From Roseiarcus sp963696665 (GTDB lineage: Bacteria > Pseudomonadota > Alphaproteobacteria > Rhizobiales > Beijerinckiaceae): a stretch of 64,000 bases of DNA. Shown piece by piece: positions 36,188-45,448 of the stretch (within the stretch, counting starts at the first letter, position 1; each line of letters begins with the position of its first letter). A program made the translations under genes and the position numbers. Below the pieces are notes generated by a model. That model was not told where the DNA came from. It was given only the letters and a program-made list of their open reading frames with translations, and searched no databases. The stretch lies in assembly GCA_963696665.1 (NCBI GenBank), contig CAVOLE010000031.1, positions 248,001 to 312,000 on the forward strand, given 5' to 3'.

Positions 36188-36930
36188 GCGAGACGGATCA
36201 GGGGCGGGGCGTCTGCCTGGTCATCGGGGCGGGCGATGGGCTCGGCGCCTCGATCGCACACGCCTTCGCGCGCGAGGGCCTTCGCGTCTGCGTCACGCGG
36301 CGGCCGCGGCATATCGAGGCGATCGACAAGCTTAAGGAGGCGATCCGCGCCGAGGGCGGCGAGGCTTACGCGTTCGGGCTCGACGCGCGCGTCGAAGATG
36401 ATGTCGTCGCCCTCATGGAACGGATCGAGCGCGAGATCGGCGCGATCGAGGTCCTCGTCTTCAATATCGGAGCGAATGTGCGTTTCCCCATCGTCGAGAC
36501 GACGACGAGAGTCTATTCCAAGGTTTGGGAAATGGCGGCGCTCGCTGGCTTCCTCACAAGCCGCGAGGCGGCGCGGCGAATGATCGAACGCGGCCGCGGC
36601 GCGATCCTCTTCACCGGCGCGACCGCGAGCGTCCGCGGGGCTGCGGGCTTCTCCGCCTTCGCCGGGGCGAAGCACGCGCTTCGCGCGCTGGCGCAGAGTC
36701 TCGCGCGCGAACTGGGGCCTAAAGGAATCCATGTCGCCCATGTGGTGATCGACGGCGCGGTTGACGGGACGTTCATTCGCTCCATCATGGCCGACGCCGC
36801 CGAGAAGCTCATGCGCGAGGCCATTCTCGTTCCCGACGAGATCGCCAAGAACTATGTTTGGCTCTATCGCCAGAAGCGCAGCGCGTGGACGTTCGAGATG
36901 GACCTGCGGCCGTGGTCGGAGACGTGGTGA
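36184..36930 (+). CDS. short-chain dehydrogenase/reductase
   Basis: This SDR has 248 residues and a GTG start. VIGAGDGLGASIAHAFAREG is a divergent nucleotide-binding loop (GxGxxLG), NIGAN is the NAG-type motif, and FAGAKHALRALAQSLAREL sits where the usual YxxxK helix lies. The tyrosine of YxxxK is replaced by Phe/Ala (FAGAK), so the classical catalytic Tyr is missing, although this pattern recurs in some SDR subgroups. The stop overlaps the ATG of the isomerase gene, making a two-gene unit likely to act on the same aromatic or glutathione-linked compound. Confidence 0.78.
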   Translation: MSETDQGRGVCLVIGAGDGLGASIAHAFAREGLRVCVTRRPRHIEAIDKLKEAIRAEGGEAYAFGLDARVEDDVVALMERIEREIGAIEVLVFNIGANVRFPIVETTTRVYSKVWEMAALAGFLTSREAARRMIERGRGAILFTGATASVRGAAGFSAFAGAKHALRALAQSLARELGPKGIHVAHVVIDGAVDGTFIRSIMADAAEKLMREAILVPDEIAKNYVWLYRQKRSAWTFEMDLRPWSETW

Positions 36931-37550
36931 TGAGCGCGACCATCGAATTCATTTTCGACTTCGCGAGCCCGAACGCCTATCTCGCCTATCGGGCGCTGCC
37001 GCCAATCCTCGAACGCACCGGCGCGCGGCTCGCGATCAGCCCCTGTCTGCTTGGCGGCATCTTCAAGGCGACCGGCAATGTGGCGCCGGGCGTGGCCTAC
37101 GCGGGCGTCAAGGGCAAGCTCGACTATGAGATGCTCGAACTCCGCCGCTTCATCGCCAAGCACGGAATTGACAAGTTCCGTTTCAACCCCAATTTTCCGG
37201 TCAACACGCTGATGCTGATGCGCGGGCTGATCGCGGCCGGTGAGGCGGGCGTCGAGGCCGCCTATCTCGGAATGGGCCTCGAGGGCCTGTGGGAAGAGGG
37301 GCTCAAGCTGGACGATCGCGAGGTTCTGGCGCGCCGCGTCGATTCCGCCGGCCTCAATTCGGCGAGCCTGCTCGCCGCAGCGCAGACGGATCGCGTCAAG
37401 CTCAAGCTCGCCGACAACACCGCGGCTGCCGTCGCGCGCGGCGTGTTCGGGGTTCCGACCTTCTTTGTCGGGGCCGAGATGTTCTTCGGCAAGGATCGGC
37501 TGGCGCAGGTCGAAGAGGCGGTCCTGGCGGCCCCTGCACAGGCGTCATAG
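36930..37550 (+). CDS. DsbA-like 2-hydroxychromene-2-carboxylate isomerase
   Basis: This protein of 206 residues has the kappa-class GST/DsbA fold: FIFDFASPNAYLAYRALPPI at the N-terminus, with serine in place of the redox cysteine pair, and GVFGVPTFFVGAEMFFGKDR near the C-terminus, which is the cis-proline loop. HCCA isomerases such as NahD use glutathione and this same SPNAY active-site serine. Coupling with an SDR suggests an aromatic catabolic or detoxification step. Confidence 0.82.
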   Translation: MSATIEFIFDFASPNAYLAYRALPPILERTGARLAISPCLLGGIFKATGNVAPGVAYAGVKGKLDYEMLELRRFIAKHGIDKFRFNPNFPVNTLMLMRGLIAAGEAGVEAAYLGMGLEGLWEEGLKLDDREVLARRVDSAGLNSASLLAAAQTDRVKLKLADNTAAAVARGVFGVPTFFVGAEMFFGKDRLAQVEEAVLAAPAQAS

Positions 37551-38215
37551 CAGCGGCCAGCTGTTTCGTCCCAGCCAGAGAGTTATGTACACTCTTGAAA
37601 AGTGGTTTTGTTCCGTCAGGGTTGCAACCTTAGCCAATTTGGGTTTTCTCGTTCCCTGGCCGTTTGGCTGCGAAAGCCCCAATTTCTCGCTATTGGATTC
37701 TCTTGGATTTCCTTGGATTCTCTCGTCCGAAACAAGACTTTTCAAGGGGTTGCGCGGGATTTTCGGCGGGAGGAGTTTTTCTAGCGCCCTTTCCGCCGGC
37801 TGAGAAGCCCCAACGGCACAGTGCGCTCGAGGTCATGCGGAAGCCAGGATTGTTCATGGGGCGAGCTTACGCTTATTTCTGATTTCCTGCAAGAGATTGT
37901 CGCGCCCCGCCTTCGGCGGCCTCGATCCAAAAGCAGCTCGCTTGTCTTATGACTTTTCAGGCCGCCCCGCGCTTCCAGCCAGTCGATATGGACGCCGAAT
38001 TTCCGGCTTCAACGCGCCCACTTAATTAAGGATCAGCGAGCAATCCCGCACCGTAAGCGGCCACTGATAAAATTTTAGCCGTCCAATCGAGCGGTTGGCA
38101 ATGGCCAGGTGGGATTTTGCCTCGTGGTCGGGATCCTGCGCCCACTTCGAAAGCCTCGGTTTTGGAACCGCCGCGGCTTTACGAACGCAGGGGCCCATAG
38201 CGTCAGGAGAATCCC
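37551..38215. other. 665-bp intergenic region before the Flp pilin gene
   Basis: No gene is supported here. It contains core plus 10-mer element copy B at 37640-37905, read on the minus strand, and then about 300 bp with no recognisable feature up to the pilin ribosome site AGGAGA at 38205-38210. Confidence 0.5.
37640..37905 (-). repeat. core plus 10-mer array element, copy B
   Basis: Read on the minus strand: a left part with CCCCATGAACAATCC (about 37848-37862), then the core GCAACCCCTTGAAAAGTC (about 37735-37752). Three 10-bp repeats of the GGAAATCCAA type follow (37693-37722), then GGGGCTTTCGCAGC (37667-37680). All parts recur in the same order in copy C 18 kb away in opposite orientation, so B and C are long copies of one element of about 270 bp. 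Confidence 0.75.
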
Positions 38216-38377
38216 ATGCTTCAAGTTCGGAAATTTCTTAGCGATAAATCCGGCGTGACGGCGATCGAGTATGCGCTGATCGCGAGCCTCATTGCGGTGT
38301 TCATTATCGTCGCGCTCCAGCTGGTCGGCACCCAGGTTAGCACGGTGTTCCAGCAGGTCGGCTCCACCCTCAAGTGA
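38216..38377 (+). CDS. Flp/Fap family pilin
   Basis: This is a 53-residue type IVb pilin. A short basic leader (MLQVRKFLSDKSG) precedes VTAIEYALIASLIAVFIIVA, with the Glu five residues into the hydrophobic stretch and the usual Tyr next to it. The prepilin peptidase site is the Gly before VTAIEY. The ribosome site AGGAGA is 5 bp upstream. No tad/cpa assembly gene is in the window, so this is an orphan copy, served by a system elsewhere or idle. Confidence 0.88.
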   Translation: MLQVRKFLSDKSGVTAIEYALIASLIAVFIIVALQLVGTQVSTVFQQVGSTLK

Positions 38378-38386
38378 ACCAAGAAG

Positions 38387-38416
38387 GCGCGCCAGCCGGG
38401 GTTTCGGCTGGCGCGC
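38387..38416 (+). terminator. strong hairpin after the pilin gene
   Basis: GCGCGCCAGCCG (38387-38398) pairs perfectly with CGGCTGGCGCGC (38405-38416) over 12 bp around a 6-base loop, 9 bp after the pilin stop. No T-run follows, so it may act as a stability element as well as a terminator. Confidence 0.6.
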
Positions 38417-38530
38417 GATCAATTCGGATCCGCGTCCTGCGAGGCCGCGGCTAGCGTTGAAGAATTCCCGTATCTCGGACGATTGCACTGTGGACGAACT
38501 TGTTCTCGTCTTTTGCCCGAAAGGTGGGTT

Positions 38531-39610
38531 ATGTTTTCAAATTCCCTGTTCCTAATTTCTCGGCCTTTGCTTAACGATATTCCAATCCATCGCCCTTTGC
38601 TTAACGACTACTCCACCAGATGGGTATTTATAGCAATCGCCGGTCTCGTCTCGGCGGCCGGACTGTGGGAACTAAACGTCACAATAATATGGAAATCTCT
38701 TTGGTTAGCGATTGAGTTTGACCTATTAATTGTTCTATGCGCTACGTTCTGCAGTGTTGTTGGCACACTGGCGCCCAGCATGGGATGGTCGACTGCGGTA
38801 GTATCCGACCTATTGTTGTCGGTTTTGCAGTTTATAGTGGCGTTGAAAGCCTTTACACCGCTCACTTATCTTGCCGCCGCTCCTGGATATCCGCTGGTAG
38901 ACAGCGCATTAACGAAGTTCGATACGATATTTGGCTTTAAGTGGAACGTAGAGGCCAATTGGGTCACCAGTCACCCGATGCTAGATTGGCTCCTTCATCA
39001 TGCCTACTTTAGCTTATATTATCAAGGCGCTTTGGTATTCTTAATCGGCAGCGTCAGGCGTCCGGGCGACCGCAATGGCGAGATAATCTGGCAGTTCTGC
39101 ATTAGTCTCGTCCTGACCTGCGCGATTTTTATCTTCACTCCGGCGCTCGGCCATGTTGCGCACATCGGCACAGGCTGGATGAAAACGTTGATGATGATCC
39201 GTAACGGAGAGTGGGCCGCTTTAGACTTTGCGCATGTCGACGGTATCATCAGTTTTCCGTCCTTCCATACGACGCTCGCGATCCTGCTCGTGTACGCGGT
39301 GCGCCACCATCCGTGGACGCTGGCCGTCTTTGTCCCACTCAATATGCTTTTGATAGTGGCCACCCTCAGCGTCGGAGGGCACTATCTCGCGGACGTGCCC
39401 GCGGGAGCGGCGGTCGCCGTTATCAGTATTGCCGCCACTCGGCTTCTTCGACACCAACTCGCGAAATGCCGCCCGCCAACTTTTCTCGAACCTTGGAGGA
39501 CGGCTGCGCTGGGGTTTTCGAACCGGATGTTCAAGGCTTCGACGGCGCACGCGAGCGCATGTCCCGTTAAGCCTTCAGCACAAGCAAACCCCAGTCTAAC
39601 CGTGCGCTAG
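38531..39610 (+). CDS. PAP2 superfamily membrane phosphatase
   Basis: This protein of about 359 residues has multiple helices and the PAP2 motif pieces SFPSFHT (about residues 241-247) and GGHYLADV near the C-terminus, which carry the two catalytic histidines. It resembles inositolphosphotransferase/Aur1-type PAP2 proteins rather than soluble acid phosphatases. The start at ATG 38531 (MFSNSLFLISRP) is preferred. Codon use is markedly more AT-rich than in flanking genes, as in the acyltransferase downstream, indicating recent acquisition. Likely role: moving phospho-groups on a membrane lipid. Confidence 0.8.
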   Translation: MFSNSLFLISRPLLNDIPIHRPLLNDYSTRWVFIAIAGLVSAAGLWELNVTIIWKSLWLAIEFDLLIVLCATFCSVVGTLAPSMGWSTAVVSDLLLSVLQFIVALKAFTPLTYLAAAPGYPLVDSALTKFDTIFGFKWNVEANWVTSHPMLDWLLHHAYFSLYYQGALVFLIGSVRRPGDRNGEIIWQFCISLVLTCAIFIFTPALGHVAHIGTGWMKTLMMIRNGEWAALDFAHVDGIISFPSFHTTLAILLVYAVRHHPWTLAVFVPLNMLLIVATLSVGGHYLADVPAGAAVAVISIAATRLLRHQLAKCRPPTFLEPWRTAALGFSNRMFKASTAHASACPVKPSAQANPSLTVR

Positions 39611-39643
39611 CCCCGGGCTTCCGGCTGGCGCGGGCTTGCTCCT

Positions 39644-40777
39644 ATGTATACAATACAGTCGCAACTGAACGGGGTTGGGAATCGGCCGACCGGGTTTGAC
39701 TATCTCAGACTGACGCTCGCGCTCTCAATAATCGTTTGGCACAGTGTTACCATATGTTATGGGCCATCGGCTGAAGCCTACTTTTGGACTGGGCCGCCCA
39801 GACCGCTGGTTGCTCTACTTCTGCCAAGCTTTTTCGCCTTGAGTGGCTTCTTGGTGGCAGGAAGCCTTGAGCGTAATAACATTCCAAAGTTTCTTACACT
39901 CAGGATCACGCGGATATTTCCGGCGTTAGCTGTCGAGGTGCTCGTGTCCGTCATTATAATTGGCCCTTTGCTCACGTCGGTAGCATGGCGTGAATACTTC
40001 TCCAGCTATCAATTCTTTTCCTACTTCTTAAATTTATTCGGAGACATTCATTATTTTCTTCCCGGCCTCTTCATCGACAATCCTACACCTAAGTATGTAA
40101 ACGCTCAATTATGGACAGTCCCCGTCGAGCTGTATTGCTATTTGATTTTGACAGCCAGTTCAATTTTCGGCCTCCTCAAAATTCAAGACGGATTATTCGT
40201 CGGCGCACTGTGTATTGTTATGATATTGACGTTGGGGGCTCAGTTTGGACTAACTCCATTACCCTCTCTTGTTCCGGACGTCATTTTTCTAACTACATCA
40301 TTCTTGTTTGGCGTATCGCTATATGTCATGCGTTGCCAAATTGTCTACAGCCGGTTATTATTCTTGGTATCTTTATGTATGTACATAGTTTTATGTATGA
40401 ACCGGAATTTAATATATTTGTCTGCGTTGCCGCTTACCTATGTAATAATTTTCGTTGGCCTACAAAATCCTCCAAAAATCTCTCTCCTCAGAGGAGCCGA
40501 TTATTCCTACGGCGTCTATCTGTATGGATATCCATTACAGCAATCCGTCAGCTATTTGTTTCCATCGCACCGGTTTTGGTATGTCAATGCCCTAAGCGGG
40601 GTTGCGCTCGCTCTTGTGTTGGCGTTTCTATCTTGGACATTTGTCGAGTCCAAGGTCATCAGGCATCGGAGAATCTGCACCTCTTTTGTATCGGTACAGA
40701 TTGAGAGGTTAAAAATGCGAGGGAAGCAACGTGTCCCGTTTTTTTTCTCGGCGAGGCGTTTACTTAGAAACAGCTAA
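39644..40777 (+). CDS. acyltransferase 3 family membrane protein (OafA/YrhL type)
   Basis: This protein of 377 residues has about 10 helices. The N-terminal GFDYLRLTLALSIIVWHS holds the conserved YLR...H of acyltransferase-3 proteins; FFALSGFLVAGSLER and FLTLRITRIFPAL follow, then LWTVPVELYCYLIL with the conserved Glu. These enzymes O-acetylate surface sugars. It is strongly AT-rich for this genome and lies 33 bp after the PAP2 gene, so the two probably came together and modify a cell-surface lipid or polysaccharide. Confidence 0.85.
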   Translation: MYTIQSQLNGVGNRPTGFDYLRLTLALSIIVWHSVTICYGPSAEAYFWTGPPRPLVALLLPSFFALSGFLVAGSLERNNIPKFLTLRITRIFPALAVEVLVSVIIIGPLLTSVAWREYFSSYQFFSYFLNLFGDIHYFLPGLFIDNPTPKYVNAQLWTVPVELYCYLILTASSIFGLLKIQDGLFVGALCIVMILTLGAQFGLTPLPSLVPDVIFLTTSFLFGVSLYVMRCQIVYSRLLFLVSLCMYIVLCMNRNLIYLSALPLTYVIIFVGLQNPPKISLLRGADYSYGVYLYGYPLQQSVSYLFPSHRFWYVNALSGVALALVLAFLSWTFVESKVIRHRRICTSFVSVQIERLKMRGKQRVPFFFSARRLLRNS

Positions 40778-41049
40778 TGACGGGAGCGCTGGTTTTGGAC
40801 CGGGCTAGATCCGCTGGCGGCCTTTTGGACAAGGTCCCTGTCAGGTTCGCTTTCGCCATTATGGAACTGTCCGGTGTTGGCGCAACCATGCTCTCTGACC
40901 CGTCTGGACGACGTCTGGATTCTGCCCGGGTATTAGCACTGAGCCCGCGATCTTAAGCCCCGAGGTTGGAAACGCGCTCGGGCGCCTTAAGATTGATCCG
41001 CCCCCTCGGCGGCGGGGTGAAAGCTTAAGGACTGAGGGCTCAGCGGCGC

Positions 41050-41784
41050 ATGGACGATCTTCTTCGCCTGGCCGAAGACCCCGACGCGTGGGCGGCGCTC
41101 GCGACCTTGATCGCGATGGAGGTCGTCCTCGGCCTCGACAATCTCGTCTTCATCGCGCTGCTCACGAACCGCATCGACGAGCGCCGGCGCGGCCTTGCAC
41201 GCAACCTCGGCCTGTCGCTGGCGCTCGTGTTCCGCCTGGCGCTGCTCGCTTCGGCCTCGTGGTTGGTGCGTTTCACGGAGCCGTTGAGCACGGTGCTGGG
41301 ACATTCCTTTTCGGTGCGGGATCTCATGTTGCTGGCGGGCGGGCTGTTCCTGGTCTGGAAGGCGACGACCGAGATCCACCACCGCGTCGATCGGGATCGG
41401 GAAGCCGACGACGAAAAGCCGGTTGCGCCCCTTGGCCTCATCGCCGGCCTCATCCAGATCATCATGATCGACATCGTCTTCTCGATCGACAGCATCATCA
41501 CGGCCGTCGGCATGACGGAGTATTTTCCGATCATGGTGATAGCCGTTATCGTGGCTGTCGGGGTGATGATGGTCGCCGTCGGGCCGTTGGCGGCGTTCAT
41601 CCACCGAAATCCGACCGTCTTGATGCTGGCGCTGAGCTTCCTCCTGATGATCGGCATGACGCTGATCGCCGACGGTTTCGGCTTTCATATCGAAAGAGGC
41701 TATATTTACGCGGCGATGTTTTTTTCCTCTCTGGTCGAGGCGCTCAACGTCTTGGCGAGACGCAAGCCCAGGCGACCGACATGA
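41050..41784 (+). CDS. TerC family integral membrane protein
   Basis: This protein of 244 residues has seven or eight helices. AMEVVLGLDNLVFIALL and DIVFSIDSIITAVGMT are the two acidic TerC motifs thought to bind a metal ion. The C-terminal RGYIYAAMFFSSLVEALNVL is also typical. TerC-family proteins have been linked to manganese export and to metal supply of secreted proteins; neighbours do not narrow the role. The 270 bp before it contain no gene. Confidence 0.87.
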   Translation: MDDLLRLAEDPDAWAALATLIAMEVVLGLDNLVFIALLTNRIDERRRGLARNLGLSLALVFRLALLASASWLVRFTEPLSTVLGHSFSVRDLMLLAGGLFLVWKATTEIHHRVDRDREADDEKPVAPLGLIAGLIQIIMIDIVFSIDSIITAVGMTEYFPIMVIAVIVAVGVMMVAVGPLAAFIHRNPTVLMLALSFLLMIGMTLIADGFGFHIERGYIYAAMFFSSLVEALNVLARRKPRRPT

Positions 41785-41794
41785 AGCGACCGAC

Positions 41795-42403
41795 ATGACT
41801 TTCAGTTCTCTCGTGCTCTTCGCAGCGGTCTATTTCGCCGCCGTGGCGACGCCCGGGCCCGGCGTCGCGGCGCTGATCGCGCGCGTGCTCGGGCAGGGGC
41901 TCATGGGCGTCGCGCCGTTCATCGCCGGTTATTTCGTCGGCGACATGATCTGGCTGATTTTCGCCGCGACAGGCCTCTCCGTCATCGCCAAGACCTTCGC
42001 GGGGATATTCGTCGCAATCAAATTCGCCGGCGTCGTCTATCTCCTTTATCTCGCCTGGCGGATGGCGACCGCGCCGGCGATCGTCGCCGAGGCGCCGACG
42101 CCCGCTACGCTGGGCTGGCGCGCGTTCTTGGGCTCGCTGTCGCTGACGCTCGGCAACCCGAAGGTGATGGTCTTTTTCCTGTCGATCATGCCGGTCGTCG
42201 TCGATGTGCGGACCTTGACCGCGCTCGCGCTTTTCGAACTCGCCGTCATCTGCGGGATCGTGATCTTTTCGACTCTCGCGCTCTATGCGTTCGCCGCCAA
42301 CAGGGCGAGGAGGCTGCTCCGCTCGACGCGGGCGATGCGATTTATCAATCGCGCCGCTGGCGGTCTCATGGCCGGCGCCGCGGTCGCCGTCGCCACGCGA
42401 TAG
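41795..42403 (+). CDS. LysE/RhtB family exporter, first
   Basis: This protein of 202 residues has about six helices. ATPGPGVAALIARVLGQGL is the LysE/RhtB motif at helix 1, and LGNPKVMVFFLSIMP carries the NPK motif of the helical hairpin. It exports amino acids or related small metabolites. It starts 10 bp after terC and ends 11 bp before the sugar kinase, so the three genes may be co-transcribed. Confidence 0.85.
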   Translation: MTFSSLVLFAAVYFAAVATPGPGVAALIARVLGQGLMGVAPFIAGYFVGDMIWLIFAATGLSVIAKTFAGIFVAIKFAGVVYLLYLAWRMATAPAIVAEAPTPATLGWRAFLGSLSLTLGNPKVMVFFLSIMPVVVDVRTLTALALFELAVICGIVIFSTLALYAFAANRARRLLRSTRAMRFINRAAGGLMAGAAVAVATR

Positions 42404-42414
42404 GCGCGCACCCG

Positions 42415-43339
42415 ATGTCGGATCTTTTGGCGATCGGCGAAGCGCTGGTCGAACTTAATCAGCCGAAGGACGGCGCGCCCTTCGTGCAAGGGTTCGGCGG
42501 CGACACCTCGAACGCGATGATCGGCGCGGCGCGGCTCGGCGCAGACGCGGCCTATTTCACCGCCGTCGGCGCCGATCGATTCGGCCAGGCGCTCACGCGA
42601 GCTCTGGCTCAAAGAGGGCGTCGACGCGACCCGGATCGTGGTCAACGGCGGCGCGCATACCGGGCTTTATTTCGTCACCCATAGCGAGAACGGCCACGAG
42701 TTCTCCTATATGCGCGCAGGCTCGGCGGCGAGCCGGATCAGCGAAACGGATCTACCGGTCGACCGCATTCGCGAGACCAAGATCCTCCACATTTCCGGCA
42801 TCAGCCAAGCCATCTCGTCCTCCGCCGCCGACGCGGCGTTCGCGGCGATCGACATCGCCCATGACGCCAAGCGGCTCGTCTCCTACGATCCGAACCTGAG
42901 GCTGAAGCTCTGGCCCTTGCGCCGGGCGCGGGCCATCATTCACGAAGCGATGCGCTCTTGCGACATCGCCCTTCCGGGGCTCGACGACGCGGAGCATCTG
43001 ACGGGCTTGCGCGATCCCAATTCCATCGCGAGTTTCTATCTCGAACTCGGCGCCCGCGTCGTCGTGGTGAAAATGGGGCGCGGCGGCGCGCTGGCGGCCA
43101 CGCCCAAGGGCCGTGAGCGCGTCTACGCGCATAAAGTTCAGGCGATCGACGCAACCGGCGCCGGCGACTGTTTCGACGGCGCCTTTCTCACCGAATATGC
43201 GCGGAGCGGCGATCCCTTCGCCGCGGCGCGCTTCGCCAATGTGGCGGCGGCGCTCTCGACCCTGGGCTATGGCGCCGTCGCGCCACTGCCGAGACGCGCC
43301 GAGGTAGAAGCGGCGATGGCGGCGGGCGCAAGACAGTAG
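42415..43339 (+). pseudogene. kdgK: PfkB-type sugar kinase (2-keto-3-deoxygluconate kinase-like), frameshifted
   Basis: Joined, the product has about 307 residues. GFGGDTSNAMIGAARLGADA is the N-terminal PfkB signature, and DATGAGDCFDGAFLTEY is the C-terminal ATP-binding signature with the catalytic Asp. The frame breaks at about 42596-42601: shifting by one restores ELWLKEGVDATRIVVNGGAH. The homology to KdgK is good (the YFVTHSENGHEFSYMRAGSA segment). Kinases of this group phosphorylate 2-keto-3-deoxygluconate, the product of sugar-acid dehydratases such as the enolase at 16.6 kb, a possible link over distance. Confidence 0.78.
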
Positions 43340-43346
43340 CGATCCG

Positions 43347-44234
43347 CTACGCCCGCGCCGCCGCCTGACGCGAAGACAAGAAAACAATTCCAACGAAGCC
43401 CATTAGAATCAGGGCGGGGGTTGGGGCCTCTGGAACGGGTGTGGGCGAGGAGGCAGGCGAGTAGGCGAGCCCGAGCGGCGCTGTACCGTTGTCATGGAAG
43501 GGCGTCAGCCCGACGAGGGTTGGGCTGGAGGTGTAGATTGTGGTCCCATCCTGGATGTAGACCGTCCCGCCCCCGAACACCACATTGGTCGCGGGGATAC
43601 TGAGATTGCCGATCCCGGCCCCCGTCTTGGCGTTGAGCGCGGCGACAGCGCCCCCTGCAAAGCTCTCGTAGAGGATGCCATCCGCAGCGTCGAGCGCGAG
43701 ACCGCTCGGCGCCACGCGGTTGTTAAGGACGAGCGTCAACCCGACCAGGGTTGGGCTGGACGCATAGATCGCGGTCCCATCCTGGATGTAGACTGTCCCG
43801 TCCCCGAACACCATGTTGGTCGCGGGGATACTGAGATTGCCGATCCCGGCCCCCGTTTTGGCGTTGACCGCGGCGACGGCGCCCCCTGCAAAGCTTTCAT
43901 AGAGAATGTCGTCCGCAGCGTCGAGCGCGAGACCGCTCGGCGCCACGCTGTTGTTAAAGACGAGCGTCGCCCCGACCAGGGTTGGGCTGGACGCATAGAT
44001 CGCGGTCCCATCCTGAAAATAGACGCTGCCGTCCCCGGCGACGATGTTGGTGCCGCTCAGGCCCAGGCTGCCCAGGGCGACAGCCGGATCAGCGAGATCG
44101 AGAGCCACCACGCCGCCATCGCCGAAGGTCTCGTAGAGCGCGCCGGGAAACGCCGCGCGGGCCGCCGTCGTCGCCAGCGTGGCGGACATGCCGATCGCGA
44201 GACAAATAGCCACGCGCCCCACAGCACAAAGCAT
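43347..44234 (-). CDS. PEP-CTERM protein with three 77-residue repeats
   Basis: This secreted protein of 295 residues has a signal peptide at the N-terminus (VAICLAIGMSATLATTAARA) and a PEP-CTERM sorting tail at the end: VPEAP, a hydrophobic helix (ALILMGFVGIVFL) and a basic finish. In between are three copies of a repeat of about 77 residues, each with a YESFAGGAVAA start and a DGTAIYASSPTLVG middle. Copies two and three are almost identical at DNA level (231-bp period, about 43.6-44.0 kb), so they arose by recent duplication. Exosortase would cut the tail; no exosortase gene is in the window. Confidence 0.78.
   Translation of the reverse strand: MLCAVGRVAICLAIGMSATLATTAARAAFPGALYETFGDGGVVALDLADPAVALGSLGLSGTNIVAGDGSVYFQDGTAIYASSPTLVGATLVFNNSVAPSGLALDAADDILYESFAGGAVAAVNAKTGAGIGNLSIPATNMVFGDGTVYIQDGTAIYASSPTLVGLTLVLNNRVAPSGLALDAADGILYESFAGGAVAALNAKTGAGIGNLSIPATNVVFGGGTVYIQDGTTIYTSSPTLVGLTPFHDNGTAPLGLAYSPASSPTPVPEAPTPALILMGFVGIVFLSSRQAAARA
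43560..44020 (-). repeat. near-identical tandem 231-bp repeats within the PEP-CTERM gene
   Basis: Blocks such as GGGATACTGAGATTGCCGAT recur at 231-bp spacing (about 43597 and 43828) with few mismatches. The repeat keeps the reading frame, so copy number could vary without breaking the gene. Confidence 0.75.
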
Positions 44235-44379
44235 ATGCGAAACCCCACCACCGTTCTAAGGAGGAGGCATTAGGATCTTGGCTAAATTGCGACGCCAGGC
44301 CGGCTTCGCGCATCTGTCGCCCATTGCAAATCTGGGCGCTTTGACGTCGGGCGAGTTCGGCGCCAACTTCGGTCGTCAC

Positions 44380-45024
44380 ATGACTCCGATCTTTGCCAGT
44401 TCCTCGTGGGCGGCGGCCTATGTCGCCGCCTGCCTCATCCTTGCCGCGACGCCGGGCGCGGATATGGCCCTTTTTCTGTCGCGGACCCTGTCCGGCGGCA
44501 AGGCGCAAGGCTTCGCGGCCCAAGCGGGCGCGAGCTTTGGCCTCATCGTCCACACCTTCGCCGCTGCGCTCGGCCTCTCGGCGCTGCTGGCGGCCTCGGC
44601 CGAGGCCTACGAGACGGTGAAGGTCGCCGGCGCGCTCTATTTACTCTGGCTCGCCTGGCGCGCCATTCGCCATGGCTCGGCGCTCAAGCTCAAGGCCGAC
44701 GGGCCGGCGCGTGGAGGCGTGCGCGGCGCTTTTTCGAATGGGCTTCTCATCAATCTCACCAATCCGAAGATCGTGCTGTTCTTCGTGACCTTCCTGCCGC
44801 AGTTCATCAGCGCGAGCGATTCCCATGCGGGCGCGAAGCTTTTTGCGCTGGGTTTCGGCTTCATCGCGATCACGACCGCGGTGAACGCGATCATCATTCT
44901 TGTGGCCGGACGCTTTGTCGCCGCGGCGAAGCGCAACCCGCGCGCGCTCCGGCTGTTCGATTATGGATTTGCGGCGCTCATGAGCGCCTTCGCCGCGCGT
45001 CTTGTCTGGGCCGAAGCGAGATAG
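44380..45024 (+). CDS. LysE/RhtB family exporter, second
   Basis: This protein of 214 residues has about six helices. AATPGADMALFLSRTLSGG is the helix-1 motif and LINLTNPKIVLFFVTFLPQF is the NPK motif region. The start at ATG 44380 (MTPIFASSSWAA) is chosen because upstream residues are not membrane-like. It lies 9 bp before the next small gene, suggesting a transcript of two. The exported metabolite is unknown. Confidence 0.85.
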   Translation: MTPIFASSSWAAAYVAACLILAATPGADMALFLSRTLSGGKAQGFAAQAGASFGLIVHTFAAALGLSALLAASAEAYETVKVAGALYLLWLAWRAIRHGSALKLKADGPARGGVRGAFSNGLLINLTNPKIVLFFVTFLPQFISASDSHAGAKLFALGFGFIAITTAVNAIIILVAGRFVAAAKRNPRALRLFDYGFAALMSAFAARLVWAEAR

Positions 45025-45033
45025 GAGCCGTCA

Positions 45034-45336
45034 TTGGACCTCGCCGCTTTCCGCGCCTCGCTCTCCGCCTCAGAGCCTCCGGCGTTGAGCCAGGCCTTGC
45101 GGGCGCTCTGGCTCGACGCGCAGGGGAACTGGGACGGCGCGCATGACGCGGCGCAGGCGGACGAGGGCGGAGCCGGCGACTGGGTGCACGCCTATCTGCA
45201 TCGCAAGGAGGGCGACGCCGGCAACGCCGCCTATTGGTACCGCCGCGCGCGCAAGCCGATCTGTCAGGCCTCGCTCGACGAGGAGTGGGCGTCGATCGCT
45301 AGCGCTCTGCTCACGGAACGGGGAGGTGCCGCTTGA
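45034..45336 (+). CDS. conserved small protein of unknown function
   Basis: This soluble protein of 100 residues has the conserved order SQALRALWLDAQGNWDGAHD, WVHAYLHRKEGD, AAYWYRRARKP and SLDEEWASIA. This is a widespread small family without a known role, rich in Trp and charged residues and predicted helical. The start codon is TTG at 45034. It may be translated with the LysE gene just upstream. Confidence 0.7.
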   Translation: MDLAAFRASLSASEPPALSQALRALWLDAQGNWDGAHDAAQADEGGAGDWVHAYLHRKEGDAGNAAYWYRRARKPICQASLDEEWASIASALLTERGGAA

Positions 45337-45448
45337 TACAGGCGCGCAAGCTTGTCTCCTCTTGTCATTTGCGTCTAGAGGCTGATGTACGCTCATCCGG
45401 CGAAGGTCAGCATGTCTTCGGCTTTCAGTTCACTCAAGGAGATTACCA

